Of a stretch of DNA of 64,000 nucleotides, positions 31,287 through 41,670 are shown piece by piece. Numbering within the stretch: the stretch's first letter is position 1; each line of letters begins with the position of its first letter. The notes under the pieces are model-generated. The model worked only from the letters and a program-made list of their open reading frames with translations. It ran no database searches and was not told the DNA's origin. This stretch comes from Curvularia sp. ZM96 (Eukaryota > Ascomycota > Dothideomycetes > Pleosporales > Pleosporaceae): positions 372,001 to 436,000 of the forward strand of contig JAJGBQ010000009.1 of NCBI GenBank assembly GCA_022457065.1. The letters are read 5' to 3'. Made by a program: the position numbers and the translations under genes.

Positions 31287-31922
31287 AAGAATGTAGGGTT
31301 TTGCATTAACTACATGAACCGATACGGGAAGCTGTAAAATATGTAACTACGTCATTCTGCACGATACATTCCAAAAATGAGACAACTCAACACACATTTC
31401 CCTAGATAGTATTGTCGTATATTCGTATGTACCTATTCTGCCAATTACTCAATAAAGCAATTACCTAACTACCCTTAATCCTATCCTACACGTTATGCCA
31501 GCCGGAATCATGGTCTCTTGGGAACGATGGTCGAATAGCACGTTTTACCCTGCCTATTATCTACCCACCAGTTCGCAGTAGCAAATACCGTCAGAACGAT
31601 ATTCAAAGCAGATGCAACTTCTACCTTAGATGCAGGAGACTCGTGCACGTTCAATGCACTACGTTTTATAATCATACGATCTATGTAGCGTGAGTTGTTA
31701 AATAGAACAGGGGAGAGAGTTGTGTTCGTGGGCATGGCCCGTGCTAACTTGGGGTTGCGCTGCCAGTTGCGCTTAGGGCTACACTTAGGGCTTTACCTCA
31801 AGTCAACCCTAAGTTAGGGTTAAGCCAGGCGCGAGCGGTTCTTAGCAAATTGCTATAACTAACGTGCAAGAATACCCCTATAGTAGATGAGCAGCAGATG
31901 ATAATCTAGGGATGCCAGTTGG
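31287..31922. other. Repeat-derived spacer
   Basis: From about 31740 to 31850 there are several TTAGGG/CCCTAA strings with imperfect symmetry (ACCCTAAGTTAGGGTTAAGC) resembling part of segment A at 4.43 kb. No gene is seen. Confidence 0.45.
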
Positions 31923-32072
31923 TGTAATGGGTTAAGGCTATGCCTAACCTATTATAGTCTAATCACGTGTAGGGTTCTATAAGTAGAGTAGATACACTGT
32001 TAGACCTCTTTCCTAAGCAATACAATAACTTTTGGTTCCTTATAGTTCCCTATCAGGCTTCAGCCCATAACA
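31923..32072. mobile_element. Solo LTR (150 bp) with 5-bp target duplication
   Basis: The element starts TGTAATGGG and ends CCCATAACA, giving the TG...CA and short inverted ends of an LTR. GTTGG flanks it on both sides (31918-31922 and 32073-32077), a perfect 5-bp target duplication. A TATAAGTAG promoter-like string lies inside. No internal retrotransposon sequence adjoins it, so it is the product of LTR-LTR recombination. Confidence 0.85.
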
Positions 32073-33210
32073 GTTGGGGGTACTTGGTAAAGTGTTCTCT
32101 GCACCCCACTTTATATCTCGCTTATCTCAATCTATTTCTTGGGTTGAAATAATATCTTGGTATGGGCGGCCAAAGAGGGAGTTTTGAAGAAGGGCAACGG
32201 TTGCCATCCGCTGAAAGCCCCTCCCCTTCATGTTGCCCTCACTTATCTCTCCCTCCTATCCCACCTGAAAAAAAAGGAAACACGGCATGCTTAAGCAAGG
32301 CACCTTTGAGCTGCTCGCTATATGTACGTAACATCACCCATGAACAAAAGAAACTTGAGCTCTATCAACGGCACAGAGACGGTGAACAAGTGGCGCACAT
32401 TCATTTCAGCAAGGATCCATAGAAAACCTGTTGTCAACATGATAATGTAACGTCCCCAGCACATGATGCTATGTGGAATCGACCCCCAATGCATATTAAA
32501 CAGGCAATTACGGACCCTGATTCATGAACGCGCGTATGCAACGCGGATCAGATGCTGGTTCTCGCCCATTATGGTCCCCTTAATTTCCGCGTTTTAGTCC
32601 TAACTCGCAGCAGCCGAAGATTTAATAAGCCAGATCAGTCAAAACAATCTAACTACTCCATACTCGTACTACATACTGATTATCATTCGTAAGATAACCC
32701 GAAAGCGATTGGTAGTATCGTGTGGTGAAGCCCACAGAGGATATGGCGCCGACAGTGTTAAGAGTGCTTCGAACAGGGATATCATAAAAAAGGACTATGA
32801 TTCCTAGAACGACGATGTTATGGCGGATGGCACGACTAACCGCACGTGGCTAGGCGGTGCATTGGGCAAAGTTCGATGTGTTATAGTCACAACACTATAA
32901 TAGGAAACCGCTAGTTTGTTGTACACCTTGGCAATGATGTGGACATAGAGATTAGAATTAAGAAGCTGATTTTTTTCTTTTTTTCGGATTCACCGATTTA
33001 CGAAGAACTCTGTCTTTGTTGTGTGTTCGCCAGTTGTTCATGCTTTTGATTGGCCTTATTTTCCGTACGTCTTTTTTGGTAACCTTGCGTTGATTGAAGC
33101 GTGGATTCGAATTACTTCGCGCACTTCATGGCTCTCGCGCATTCAATACCATGCAGTTCACAGTCAATATCTACTGTATTTAACATACCGCACTCTACTG
33201 TTCTAATATA
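32073..33210. other. No gene recognised
   Basis: Apart from the dispersed repeat at 32481-32569, this stretch holds only short frames without domains. Confidence 0.4.
32481..32569 (+). repeat. Dispersed repeat shared with 44.7 kb (inverted)
   Basis: Starting GACCCCCAAT and including CAGGCAATTAC and CGCGTATGCAACGCGGATCA, this matches the minus strand of 44673-44762 with roughly one mismatch in seven. The class is unknown. Confidence 0.75.
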
Positions 33211-33219
33211 GTAGCATCG

Positions 33220-33576
33220 CAACGATGTCGGCGTCTCCAGAACTCCAGTGAAGTCGATAATCGTCTACTACTCCGGCAGCTCTTAAGGAGCGACACCAAC
33301 GCGATCGCGACGTACCTAGACACAGCTACACTTGGAGAGAAAGGTCTACCTTGGCAGGATATTGCTGACAAGGCAGGTGTCGTTAAGGCCTGTCACCATA
33401 AAAAAGGTCGTCAAATTGAACAGTCGTCAGGTGCAGTTATCCAAAGACACGTCACAATGGATGGAGGAATCAAGACACACAAGGCTATTGTGAAGGAGCT
33501 CCATTCGAGGCCTATAGTTGTCTATCAAATTAAGGCTCTTATGCTGTCCCACGCACTCCCATATGCCTCTGAGTGA
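33220..33576 (+). pseudogene. Possible transposase N-terminal (HTH) fragment
   Basis: A frame without an initiating ATG runs to a TGA at 33574-33576. It contains an HTH-like segment GLPWQDIADKAGVVKACHHK, followed by QSSGAVIQRHVTMDGGIKTH. The layout resembles the N-terminal DNA-binding region of fungal Tc1/mariner-like transposases, but I see no downstream catalytic core. It ends two bases before the stop of the convergent gene on the other strand. Confidence 0.3.
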
Positions 33577-33578
33577 CA

Positions 33579-34013
33579 CTACTGCCGACTAGTCTTGCCT
33601 ACGCCGTTACGCTTCCCTTGCAACTCTTCCTGCAATTGCTGCACTGCAGCAGCAAGTCTAGGATCTGTAATTTCAGGCAATTCTTTGGCAGTACTAGCTG
33701 CGTTCGGCTCGGGCCTGTTTGCCGTTATCATGCGATATGCTTCAGCCCTTGTGTTTTTTTCATCAGACACATATCCACCTCTTCTCCTAATACGATTTAT
33801 TGTAGCAATTTGCTCGCGACCTTTGAGATATGATCGTCGCTTCTTTTGCTTGTCGGTGGAGTTCTGGGTATTGTCTGAGACTTGCTGTGCGTCTTTAGAT
33901 GCCTGACTTGTAGAACTGTGAGAGGATGTAGCTGTTGAATAGTTAGTAAAAGCAATATAATAAGGACAATCTGTTTATATACACTTTGGCTGTGCGCTCT
34001 CCTGCATCTCCAT
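33579..34013 (-). CDS. Small basic two-exon hypothetical protein
   Basis: Exons 34013-33983 and 33931-33579 join in frame to 127 aa across a 51-bp intron (donor GTATAT, acceptor CAACAG). The N-terminal third is Ser/Thr/Gln-rich. A basic segment follows (KQKKRRSYLKGREQIATINR, then IRRRGG), and the C-terminus is helical (LAAAVQQLQEELQGKRNG). Nothing matches a family I know. The basic region plus helix would suit nucleic-acid binding, which is only inference. Neighbouring transposase debris means it could itself be transposon-derived. Confidence 0.4.
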
Positions 34014-34417
34014 TGTGCTTGAATTAGGTGACGGTACTGAGGTTTCAGATTAGCGAACTGCTGAACTGAGGGAGAGCGCGGCTGCATATTTATATTGCAT
34101 AATAGCACTAGGTTGTGATTGGAAATTACTTATGCTGTTAAGCCAATAATCGAATGTAAATACGCGCTCAGAAAACCACGCCGCAATCCTTCGCTACCCC
34201 GCATTTGTGGCTGAAAGAATGATCGCGACTCAGCACAGGCCCAAGCTTGACCAAATTAGCACGCAACTTGCGGAACAAACCCATGCTGGCGCAGAACAGC
34301 TGTGCCTTGCGGTAAAGAGATCTCCGCATTGCAAAGATAAATCTATATTCTTTTTAGTAGTCAATGCTCTCTAGTTATTGTATTGTTACGAATAGTTAAG
34401 CGAAACTGCTTACGTAC

Positions 34418-34570
34418 GACCGACAGGGTAGTAATCAGTTTCGGGGATTGCAGCATAGGAAGTGCTACGCCGCAATCGCAGGAATCCTTCTTAACCACGC
34501 CGCATATCACGTGACTGATCTTGGACGATCAGTTAGCCGAGCAACCAATCACAGGTGATCGTCAACGATC
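34418..34570 (-). repeat. SINE-like element (minus strand), tail part
   Basis: It shares ACGACCGACAGGGTAGTAAT, GGAATCCTTCTTAA and CACGCCGCATATCACGTGAC with 49496-49627 at high similarity. The downstream flank is rich in GATC strings in both copies. Confidence 0.7.
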
Positions 34571-35000
34571 ACACCATCGATCGTATACGATCACTTCCCC
34601 AGCCAATAAAGAAGCTAATCCCCGACGACCAACTGGAGCTGATATACTACAAAAGAGTTCTGGGTGGGTGTTTAGCTATGAGCATCTCCAAAGTAAACGG
34701 CTGAAGCAAGCGGAAGAGGCAGCAGCCAAAGAAGTTAAAGCTATGGGGAAGCGTAGTCGGATGGGCAAAGATGCTATGCAGGAGGCCGCAGAAACCAAGG
34801 CATCCATAAGCACGGTGGGGCGTGGCCGAAAGCAGAAGAGTACTGCGCTGGAAGTAGAGGCTGGCCCATCTGTGCCAAAAAGGCAAGACTGCAAGAGTGA
34901 ACGATGTCCAGGCAGCAGAAGTGGGAGGAGCGCCGTGGATAGCACCAGTTGCACGAATGCATCAGGTTAGGGTGATATTTGGTTACGTTATTTGAGGATG
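34571..35000 (+). pseudogene. Pogo/Fot1-type transposase C-terminal remnant, frameshifted
   Basis: A frame encodes LQKSSGWVFSYEHLQSKRLK, then a Lys/Arg/Ala-rich helical region (QAEEAAAKEVKAMGKRSRMG). Near 34885 the family ending appears in another frame as EVGGAPWIAPVARMHQ, so one frameshift separates them. Its apparent upstream start at 34521 lies inside the SINE-like element and is an accident. I interpret it as the tail of a degraded pogo-like transposase. Confidence 0.5.
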
Positions 35001-35294
35001 ATTATGCTTAGTTACTTGGAATTGTGTCAGGGTCATTGCTCACAGTCGCTGTTGAGTTGCGCGTTAAACAACGTATAGGTATTTAGAACAAGGTGATCAG
35101 GGGTTGATTTCACCCTTAGGGAACAAGCCCTCTATCAACCAAAAGCGCAAGCCATAATAAGCATAGGAACAAAGGTTGGTTCCTACATGACTAACTCTGA
35201 AGACTGAGGATAGGCTTTTGATAATGCACATGAATGCACTCGATGTGGTGAATTTTAATTAAAAAGGGGAGCTATGTGTATTGGTGAAGAGATC

Positions 35295-35640
35295 AGAGCA
35301 TCTCTTCAAGATGGATCACGTGAGTTCTTGACGCTCCTCGCGTGCTGCTGCGCTGATGGGAGCTGGCTGCCTCCAGGCCTCATCTACGCTGCAGCTAGAG
35401 GAGCAATTAGATCGTCTTAGGTAGAGGATATTAAAGCTACCAAGCACGATGTCTTTGACTAGCCTGACGAAGATGATAAGGCAAACGACGACACAGGGCT
35501 AGCTTGGCTTGAGCAGGTCTTTGATCGCTGTACGAAGCAGGGATTAGGTAGATGGAGATTGCTCATCCTTGTATTACCTGATCTTCAAATTGTAATGGCC
35601 CATATCATTCGCTGCTACAGCAGCATTACTACTTCAATCT
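35295..35640 (+). pseudogene. Pogo/Fot1-type DDE transposase core, broken
   Basis: One frame reads FLTLLACCCADGSWLPPGLI, then VEDIKATKHDVFD, TGLAWLEQVFDRCTKQG and RWRLLILVLPDLQIVMAHII. This is the block order of the fungal pogo/Fot1 DDE domain (ADG...PP..I, LEWL..VF, RLLILDGHxSH). Two in-frame TAG codons interrupt it (around 35418 and 35460), one at a position that is normally Trp. The LLILDG Asp is changed. It is therefore inactive. The Trp-to-stop change is consistent with G-to-A (RIP-like) mutation. Confidence 0.7.
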
Positions 35641-35718
35641 TTGAACATAACCTTGTTCGTAATTCTGCGAATCAGTCATACATCTTAGTCAATCACCCCT
35701 AGATATTTACTTGCCTCC

Positions 35719-37450
35719 CTACCACCTCACCCCCTTCAGCTCCTCCGCGTCCCCCCTGTCGTCCCCCTGTGCCACGACCCTTTCCTTCACCCCCCTCACC
35801 ACCCCCTCATGCACCCCCGACCTAGCCCTAATGCTACACTTGAATGGGCTAGGATGACTCAGCAACCCCGGACAAAACGTCGTCTCTATCTCCCCCTCTT
35901 TCTCTATACTAAACACCGCCAAAGTGCTCGCAATGGTAATCTTCAACGCCCTCTCCGCCATGTACATCCCTGGGCAAATCCGTCTCCCATAGCCAAAAAC
36001 ATGACTCCGTGGATCCGGTTCCGCCTCCGGGCCTAAAAATCGCTCTGGACGGAAGATAAAAGGGTCTCTATAGGTCGAGGGATCGTGCATGAAGGCCCAG
36101 ATATTAGCGAGGAGGACGGAGCCCTGTGGGATATGGTAGCCAGAGTAGGTGTCGGAGGAGGTGTTTGTATGTGGGAGGCCCATGGGAGCGACTTGGTGCC
36201 AGCGGAATGTTTCTTTTACGGCAGCTTCGATGTATGGGAGCTGAGGGAGATCTTGGGCTGTGGGGAGGCGAGGTGGAACCCCGAGGACGGCGTCAAGTTC
36301 GGATTGGGCCGCCACTTGGATGCTGGGGAAGAGGGACATGGCGAGGAAGAATGTGCTGAGGGCTGAGACAGTCTATCGGCTTTAGTTTGGAAATGGGAAT
36401 GCAGAGAGAAAACACGTACAGTATCCGCGCCCCCGAGATAGAGTGCTAGCGCCGTCCATTTATGTATGAATTCCATGTCAGCATCTGTACCGATGGTGGC
36501 GATGGATTGGGAAAGGAAAGATGGTGTTTGACGTTCCTCATGCATTTGCTGCTTTACGAAAGCGTAGGGTTGGTTTACGCATTGGATTAGTTGGTCGGAC
36601 ATCGCTTGGGCTGTCTTTTTGAAGTCTGTTCCTGGGACCCAGTTGGGGAGGTATTTCACTAGATAAAAAAAGATATTAGAAATCGCAGAGACAAGGGGGA
36701 AACAAAGAAATGGAGACATACAGAATGGAAAAGTATCCACCGCCCACGTGCCCAGCACTGAAGCCTCTGCAAACTGCGCCACCGTCGTCTCCGCCATATC
36801 AACCAGCGGATCCCTCTTACATCGGCTAGTATCATACCCGTATACAATCTTCAAGATAACACTACCAGTTTCATGTCTTATATGATCGAGTAAACGCTCT
36901 GGTGCCTCGAACAGGTTGACGAGAAAGCGCGCGGTTTCGGTTTCCTGAATGCGGTCGAATTCCGCGAGCGAAGTGGCTGTGCTTGTGATCTTTTTGATGT
37001 TGCGCCGGTGGATCTTCCAGGTATCGCTGTAGGGCATCATGGCGGTTACATAGCGCCAGCCTACCCTAGCACCGGCTTAGTCATTCTCGATTGTAGATGG
37101 CATATGGGAAAGACTTACATGTCGCCGGCAAAAGTAAGGCTAGGTCGCGAAGAGTAGATGGCAGAGCGGTCACGCAAGAGATCCAGAGCGATAGTAGCGT
37201 CGTTGATTATGACTATGGTCTGGCCCATGGCAGTCACAGAAGAGATAGGCCCGTACTTTTTCTTGTGCTCAAACCAGTGGTGGCATTCGAGTACACCCGG
37301 CTTGGGCATATCGTTGACATTTCCCAGGATCGGGAGTCCTCTAGGCCCTGGCGGCAGAGGTAGGACATATCTGTTCAGCCAAAGCTTCGTTAGGACGTGC
37401 AGGACAGTGATGGCCAGGAGGAAAGCAGCAATGGCGACTAGGAGGACCAT
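35719..37450 (-). CDS. Cytochrome P450 monooxygenase (O-methylsterigmatocystin-oxidoreductase-like)
   Basis: Four exons give 522 aa: 37450-37119, 37065-36722, 36658-36420 and 36372-35719. Introns are 47-63 bp. An N-terminal anchor (MVLLVAIAAFLLAITVLHVL) leads to a LPLPPGPRGLPILGN hinge. The C-helix WKIHRRNIKK, I-helix YLGGADTTVS, K-helix KETFR, FRPERFLGP and heme loop HVFGYGRRICPG (Cys near residue 438) are all present. This pattern is that of the CYP64/CYP620-like fungal P450s commonly labelled O-methylsterigmatocystin oxidoreductase-like, a family with varied substrates, so the aflatoxin-type substrate is not implied. The C-terminal 35 residues form an unusual charged extension (GVVRGVKERVVAQGDDRGD). 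No biosynthetic partner lies beside it; transposon debris flanks it downstream. Confidence 0.88.
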
Positions 37451-37474
37451 GGTAAGTACAATTGTATTTAACAA

Positions 37475-38987
37475 AGGTGTATTCGGCAGCTAATAGAGAG
37501 GGAGGTTCGATAAGTTTATTGTACCGTCCCCATATCCCACTATCGAGAAACACTCACTTGGGTGGACGGAAACAGCGGGAGATAAGACAGGGCGTATCGT
37601 ATTGGGTATGGCATGCTGCTGACATGCCACACCGATCAATGTTGATGTAATCTGATATCCAGGCGCCGAGAGCATGTCGAAAGGCCGGCTGAGCCAATGA
37701 TACAGCCAATGGCTTCTGAAGCCGAGAAAAAATAAAGCAGGAGAGTCCGTATGAGCTGTGATACAACTATGCTGAATGTCATTTCCCGACCAGCGAGTGA
37801 TTTTCCTCTTCTTGACAGGGACCGATTAAGGCTTTGATGGCAGGCCTTGTCGGAATAGCATTTCAAGTTTCGTCATCTGTTTGAGATTAATGTAATAGTT
37901 TTGGCCCGATTCAGCCAACGAAGTAACACCACGCGCGATGCAGAATTCTGCCTATGCAGAGCTCGGACGCGTTCATCAAAAGACCACTTCAAGCACTCAG
38001 CATAAACCACATGTATAATTAGTTTTTCCATGCGTGCATGTGGGATTTCTTTGTTGTGGCCGTCAGATACAGGGACGCCAGGTACTACGTGTCACCATGC
38101 AGCACAGAAGGACGAAGCGTCTTGTAGCTTGCCATTTACTGCGTTAGAGCGGCCATTTAGAACCAGACCTGTCAACAATTAAGCCGCATCAAACTTATCA
38201 AGTCAAGCTAAGCTGAGATTTTATACATTTCATCAAGCCAAGTCAAGCCGGAGTATCTGGCTTGACTTGGTTAGATTCGGCTTGATAGGCCTTTTTATAA
38301 AAAGTCGGGTTATTAATCTTGTAGTAAGAACAATGTTGTCATACTTTTTTGGTGTTGAGTTTTGATAGTCAAAACCGCCAAAAATCCACCAAAACGCGAT
38401 AGCTATAATATGATAATACTGAAAAACGGCAGTTTCTAGAAGAAACCAACCGGATTCGAACAAAGAGAAAAAAAAAAAGGTATGCTATGTTAGAGCAGAC
38501 GCATGTTACACAATAGAATATAGGCCAGAAACCTAGCTCACCTCCTATTGTATTACATACAGCTATTCTAACACGGTGTACTAACTATTGTAACACTCTA
38601 CCAAGCTTTCTAGGCCGAATAGAGTTAAAAGAAAGAGTAATTGTATTATGTATATCTATGATGCATTTCGATATGACATTCTTATCAACAGATTTAGATG
38701 TTAGTGAGCTTTTGACTTTTTAGAACGTTGGCGGTAGCTTCCGAGTATCCCGTCTCATCTCAGGAAACGGGGCCTTGCGCAGCGCCGCATCTATGAGCGC
38801 AGTGTCGACGATACAACTCGGCCAGCAGCTAATGATCGGATGTACAAATCTCGCGGCCAGCAAACCAATTCAGTACAAGCACGCAAAGTGTATCGCATTG
38901 CAAACCTGTTCCAGAAGAAACCTCTCCAAGTCTACACGGGTCGAGAGCTTCCTACGATATTGTAGGATTGGCAGCTTATCGGCGGGT
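37475..38987. other. No gene recognised
   Basis: About 1.5 kb upstream of the P450. Frames are short. Near 38200-38290 a low-complexity CAAGCCAAGTCAAGCC-type tract is seen. Confidence 0.4.
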
Positions 38988-39184
38988 TTCTAAACGAGAT
39001 AATGGAGGGGATGTTTCTAAGTACCCTTCGCTAGCGCCTCTATGTCGTCTTTCTCTACTCATAGATACGGTTTTGATTTCTGTAAAATAAATTCAAAGTT
39101 CGGATTAACTTAGGGTTAAGCGCTAAGCGCAGCGCAACACAGGCCACACCCACGAATACCAACTCCCTACTAGACTTTAATGAG
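38988..39184 (+). repeat. Dispersed repeat, segment A (copy 2)
   Basis: Direct counterpart of 4314-4535, from TCTAAACGAGATAATGG to the AGACTTTAATGAGTT end. It lacks about 20 bp present in copy 1 near the GCGCAACCCTAAGCGCG string. Confidence 0.75.
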
Positions 39185-39270
39185 TTACGCTACATCTGTC
39201 ATAGTATTATAAGAAGTAGTGCGTTAGATGCGCGCAAATTGTTTGCACTTTGTACCTAAGTTGCAGCTAT
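39185..39270 (-). repeat. Dispersed repeat, segment B (inverted)
   Basis: Reverse complement of 4555-4639, directly abutting segment A. Confidence 0.75.
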
Positions 39271-39373
39271 TGAAGGCCAACTAGCGGCCACATCATCATT
39301 ACGAACTTCATGTATAGAAACCACCATTACTGCCCACTACTTACATTGGATTCAGAAGCATGTTCTGTTTTTT

Positions 39374-39780
39374 GGACATGTACTAGCGTGATGACCACTT
39401 CGTCTTCAGATTCCACATCCCCGTTGAGCTGGCTGGGTCTTTTCTTTGCTTTCCCTATCACGAAGCTTAACTGATGTTTTACGAGTAGTAGAATCAATAT
39501 TCGCTACCTGTAATGCGCATGTACTAATCTTTGTTGTACTATATATATGAATTCGCCTCCTATCATGTCCTCTTTGTTTCGTAATCTCAGCTACCCGTTC
39601 TTCGAGGCGAGTAATACAAGAATCTTGAAAGGTGTTGTTTTCTTGCATTGGTCTTGCTGATACAAAGAGCGGTGATAACTTTTCTTGCTTAGAACCTGTT
39701 GGTCCTTCGAAGCGCTCGCCTACTCGGCACCATCCATAACAAAGATATCGCGGTCCTGTAGCAGCCCATTGCGGTGCCAC
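39374..39780 (-). pseudogene. Transposase C-terminal remnant with broken zinc knuckle
   Basis: The frame includes a coiled-coil-like RLEERVAEITKQRGHDRRR and runs to QRGCGI, where a TGA stops it. Reading through gives RRSGHHASTC. The CX2CX4HX4C knuckle seen intact at 46.2 kb is thus present here with its second Cys codon turned into TGA. It is the decayed tail of the same element family. Confidence 0.55.
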
Positions 39781-39879
39781 ACCGCCACAGTCTCTGGACC
39801 TAGAGCCGGCTGTCCAGACTCAACTGAGTTGCAGCAGTTGTTCATGCTTGAGGATGAAGACAAGGGTTTATTCCAAGCT

Positions 39880-40389
39880 TTAGGAGCCAGGACACTGGGG
39901 AACCAGAAGGAAATTTGGCGAACTGAAAGTCATCGCCGACGATTCGGGTAGCGATGGTCCGGTTGGCAAAGGTCCCGTACCAGGGGCTGAGCTCCCCTTG
40001 ACTTGCTCCTTCGTACGATCCTGGAGATCTAACAGAGCCAAATCGCGTCGAGCATACGAGTGCTCGCGATTATTTGCCTCTAAAAGCTCTGCCTCACTCT
40101 GGGCCAGACGCGCCTTCAGGAGAGCAATCTCCAACTCTTTCTCGCGACGTTCGCGCTGAGCCTTCTTCGACTCTTGCTCGGAACCAAATAGAGTACATTC
40201 AGCAGCCACAGAAATACAACCATTACAACGACCAGAGGATGTTTCAACAAAACAACGAAGTTTCTTCGTAATGCAGCGCTTACAACCAGGACTTCTTTCC
40301 AGAGACTCTTGCACTACTCGAGCAGCACCGGCACGACGCTCTGCGTTTGAACTTTGAGCATGGTTACGACGGGGCGGGACCTTGGGCAT
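39880..40389 (-). CDS. Short Zn(II)2Cys6-type protein with coiled coil
   Basis: From ATG 40389 the protein has 170 aa. Residues about 35-65 hold CKRCITKKLRC, then CNGCISVAAEC, matching C-x2-C-x6-C-x8-C-x2-C-x6-C exactly. This is the binuclear zinc cluster of fungal transcription factors. A charged coiled coil follows (RERREKELEIALLKARLAQS, then EAELLEANN), which could dimerise. No fungal-specific middle homology domain follows, so it is far shorter than a usual regulator. The adjacent transposase tail on the same strand raises the possibility that this zinc protein belongs to a transposable element rather than to host regulation. Confidence 0.5.
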   Translation of the reverse strand: MPKVPPRRNHAQSSNAERRAGAARVVQESLERSPGCKRCITKKLRCFVETSSGRCNGCISVAAECTLFGSEQESKKAQRERREKELEIALLKARLAQSEAELLEANNREHSYARRDLALLDLQDRTKEQVKGSSAPGTGPLPTGPSLPESSAMTFSSPNFLLVPQCPGS

Positions 40390-40879
40390 GGCTAGGCGAG
40401 TTAGCTGTTGGCGATAGACCGTGAGATTACCAAGTAACTCTGGTGGAAAGGTGCTATGGAAGTTCAACTGATAGTAACGATTATCTTTCCATAATTATGA
40501 CTGGTTAGCTTTACTAACCATAGGACATAAATCAGTATTCACTAATTCAAATGCATGAGGCGAGGTCGCGATTATCGCCCACGCCGCACTAACGCTATGT
40601 GCAGCTGTAGGGCACAAAGGTCTTGCTGTACGAGGAATCAGTCAGCAGCACGTTTTTGGTCAAGACTGGAGCAGATATAATGCAACCCGTATTGGGGCTC
40701 CCTTTCAAATCTCTCAAACCTTCGAGGACCAGGCAATGCGAAGCATATGGCTGCTTGCCGTGCCACCCCGCATCTTGTCGTCTTCTTCTTAATCCTCCCA
40801 TATAGTGAATTAATCCAAGTCGAGGACCGAATTCCCTATTTTTGCTCTTTAGAAGTCATCTGCAACCTGTTATATACAG

Positions 40880-41670
40880 ATGGCTCCAACCTTTGAAGAG
40901 TGAGTTTCATTTCTAATGCCAGCCCGGTTGAGCTAAAGTGCAGCAGCTTGATCCAGTCACCTCAGTTTACTTTCTTAGTTGGCGATGAGAGAAAGCCTAT
41001 CGTGGTGCATGCGGCTGCAATTGCTGCTACCAGTCAGCATCTAGATGCACTTGTCAATGGTGGAATGCAGGAATGTGAAACGGGGTGTGCGACGATCGAA
41101 GATGTCAGGGTTGACGACTTCATCCGGTTCTGTGAATACGCTTACCGCGGGGACTATACGGTACCTCCGTGGGAAGAACTCCCGCCAGAATCAAGCTCTA
41201 CACTCAGCAAGAAGTGTCAGAACAAGGACGACGATGATTACCTAAACGATGATAATCCCAAAGATCTGGCCCTGCAACACTCCATACCCAAACGCAATAG
41301 TGCCGCAGACCGAAATTTCACGCCAGTCCTTCTCGCTCACGCACGGCTCTACTGCTTTGCGCACCTACGTCTAATAATGCCGCTTAAAACGTTAGCCCTC
41401 TACAAGCTGCATAAGGCACTCATGAACCCCGAGTTGTGCACAAAGCGCGTAGGAGATATCATTGAGCTCGCGAGAAATGCGTACTCGAACCCAAATCTGC
41501 CAGATAGAAACGACGATGGAACTATCGACGACCTGCGGAAACTAGTGGTCGAGTATATTGTGTGCGAGATCGACACTATTGGCAAGTGTGATGAATTTGT
41601 CAAGTATATGAAAGAGGGCGGTGAATTTGTGGGGGATTTCTGGAGAATAGCAAGAGACCATATGGGTTGA
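40880..41670 (+). CDS. BTB/POZ domain protein
   Basis: Two exons, 40880-40899 and 40944-41670, give 248 aa across a 44-bp intron with donor GTGAGT. The spliced N-terminus reads MAPTFEDSLIQSPQFTFLVG, which fits fungal BTB proteins much better than the unspliced frame, whose first codon would be GTG. The BTB fold spans about residues 10-85: FTFLVGDERKPIVVHAAAIA, then LDALVNGGM and FIRFCEYAYRGDY. An acidic linker (NKDDDDYLNDDNP) separates it from a C-terminal helical region with HARLYCFAHLRLIMPLKTLA, typical of this fungal class. BTB proteins of this kind may be adaptors for Cullin-3 ubiquitin ligases. No second domain is present. All features seem intact. Confidence 0.85.

Noticed and set aside
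34521..34604. Start of a host protein at 34521
   Set aside because: The first codons lie within a SINE-like element shared with 49.5 kb, so the start is accidental.
8116..37450. One large biosynthetic cluster including both P450s and the sterol-reductase-like gene
   Set aside because: The genes are separated by 5-10 kb of transposon debris and unrelated genes. Only the cyclase/P450 pair at 26.8-31.3 kb is close enough to argue for linkage.
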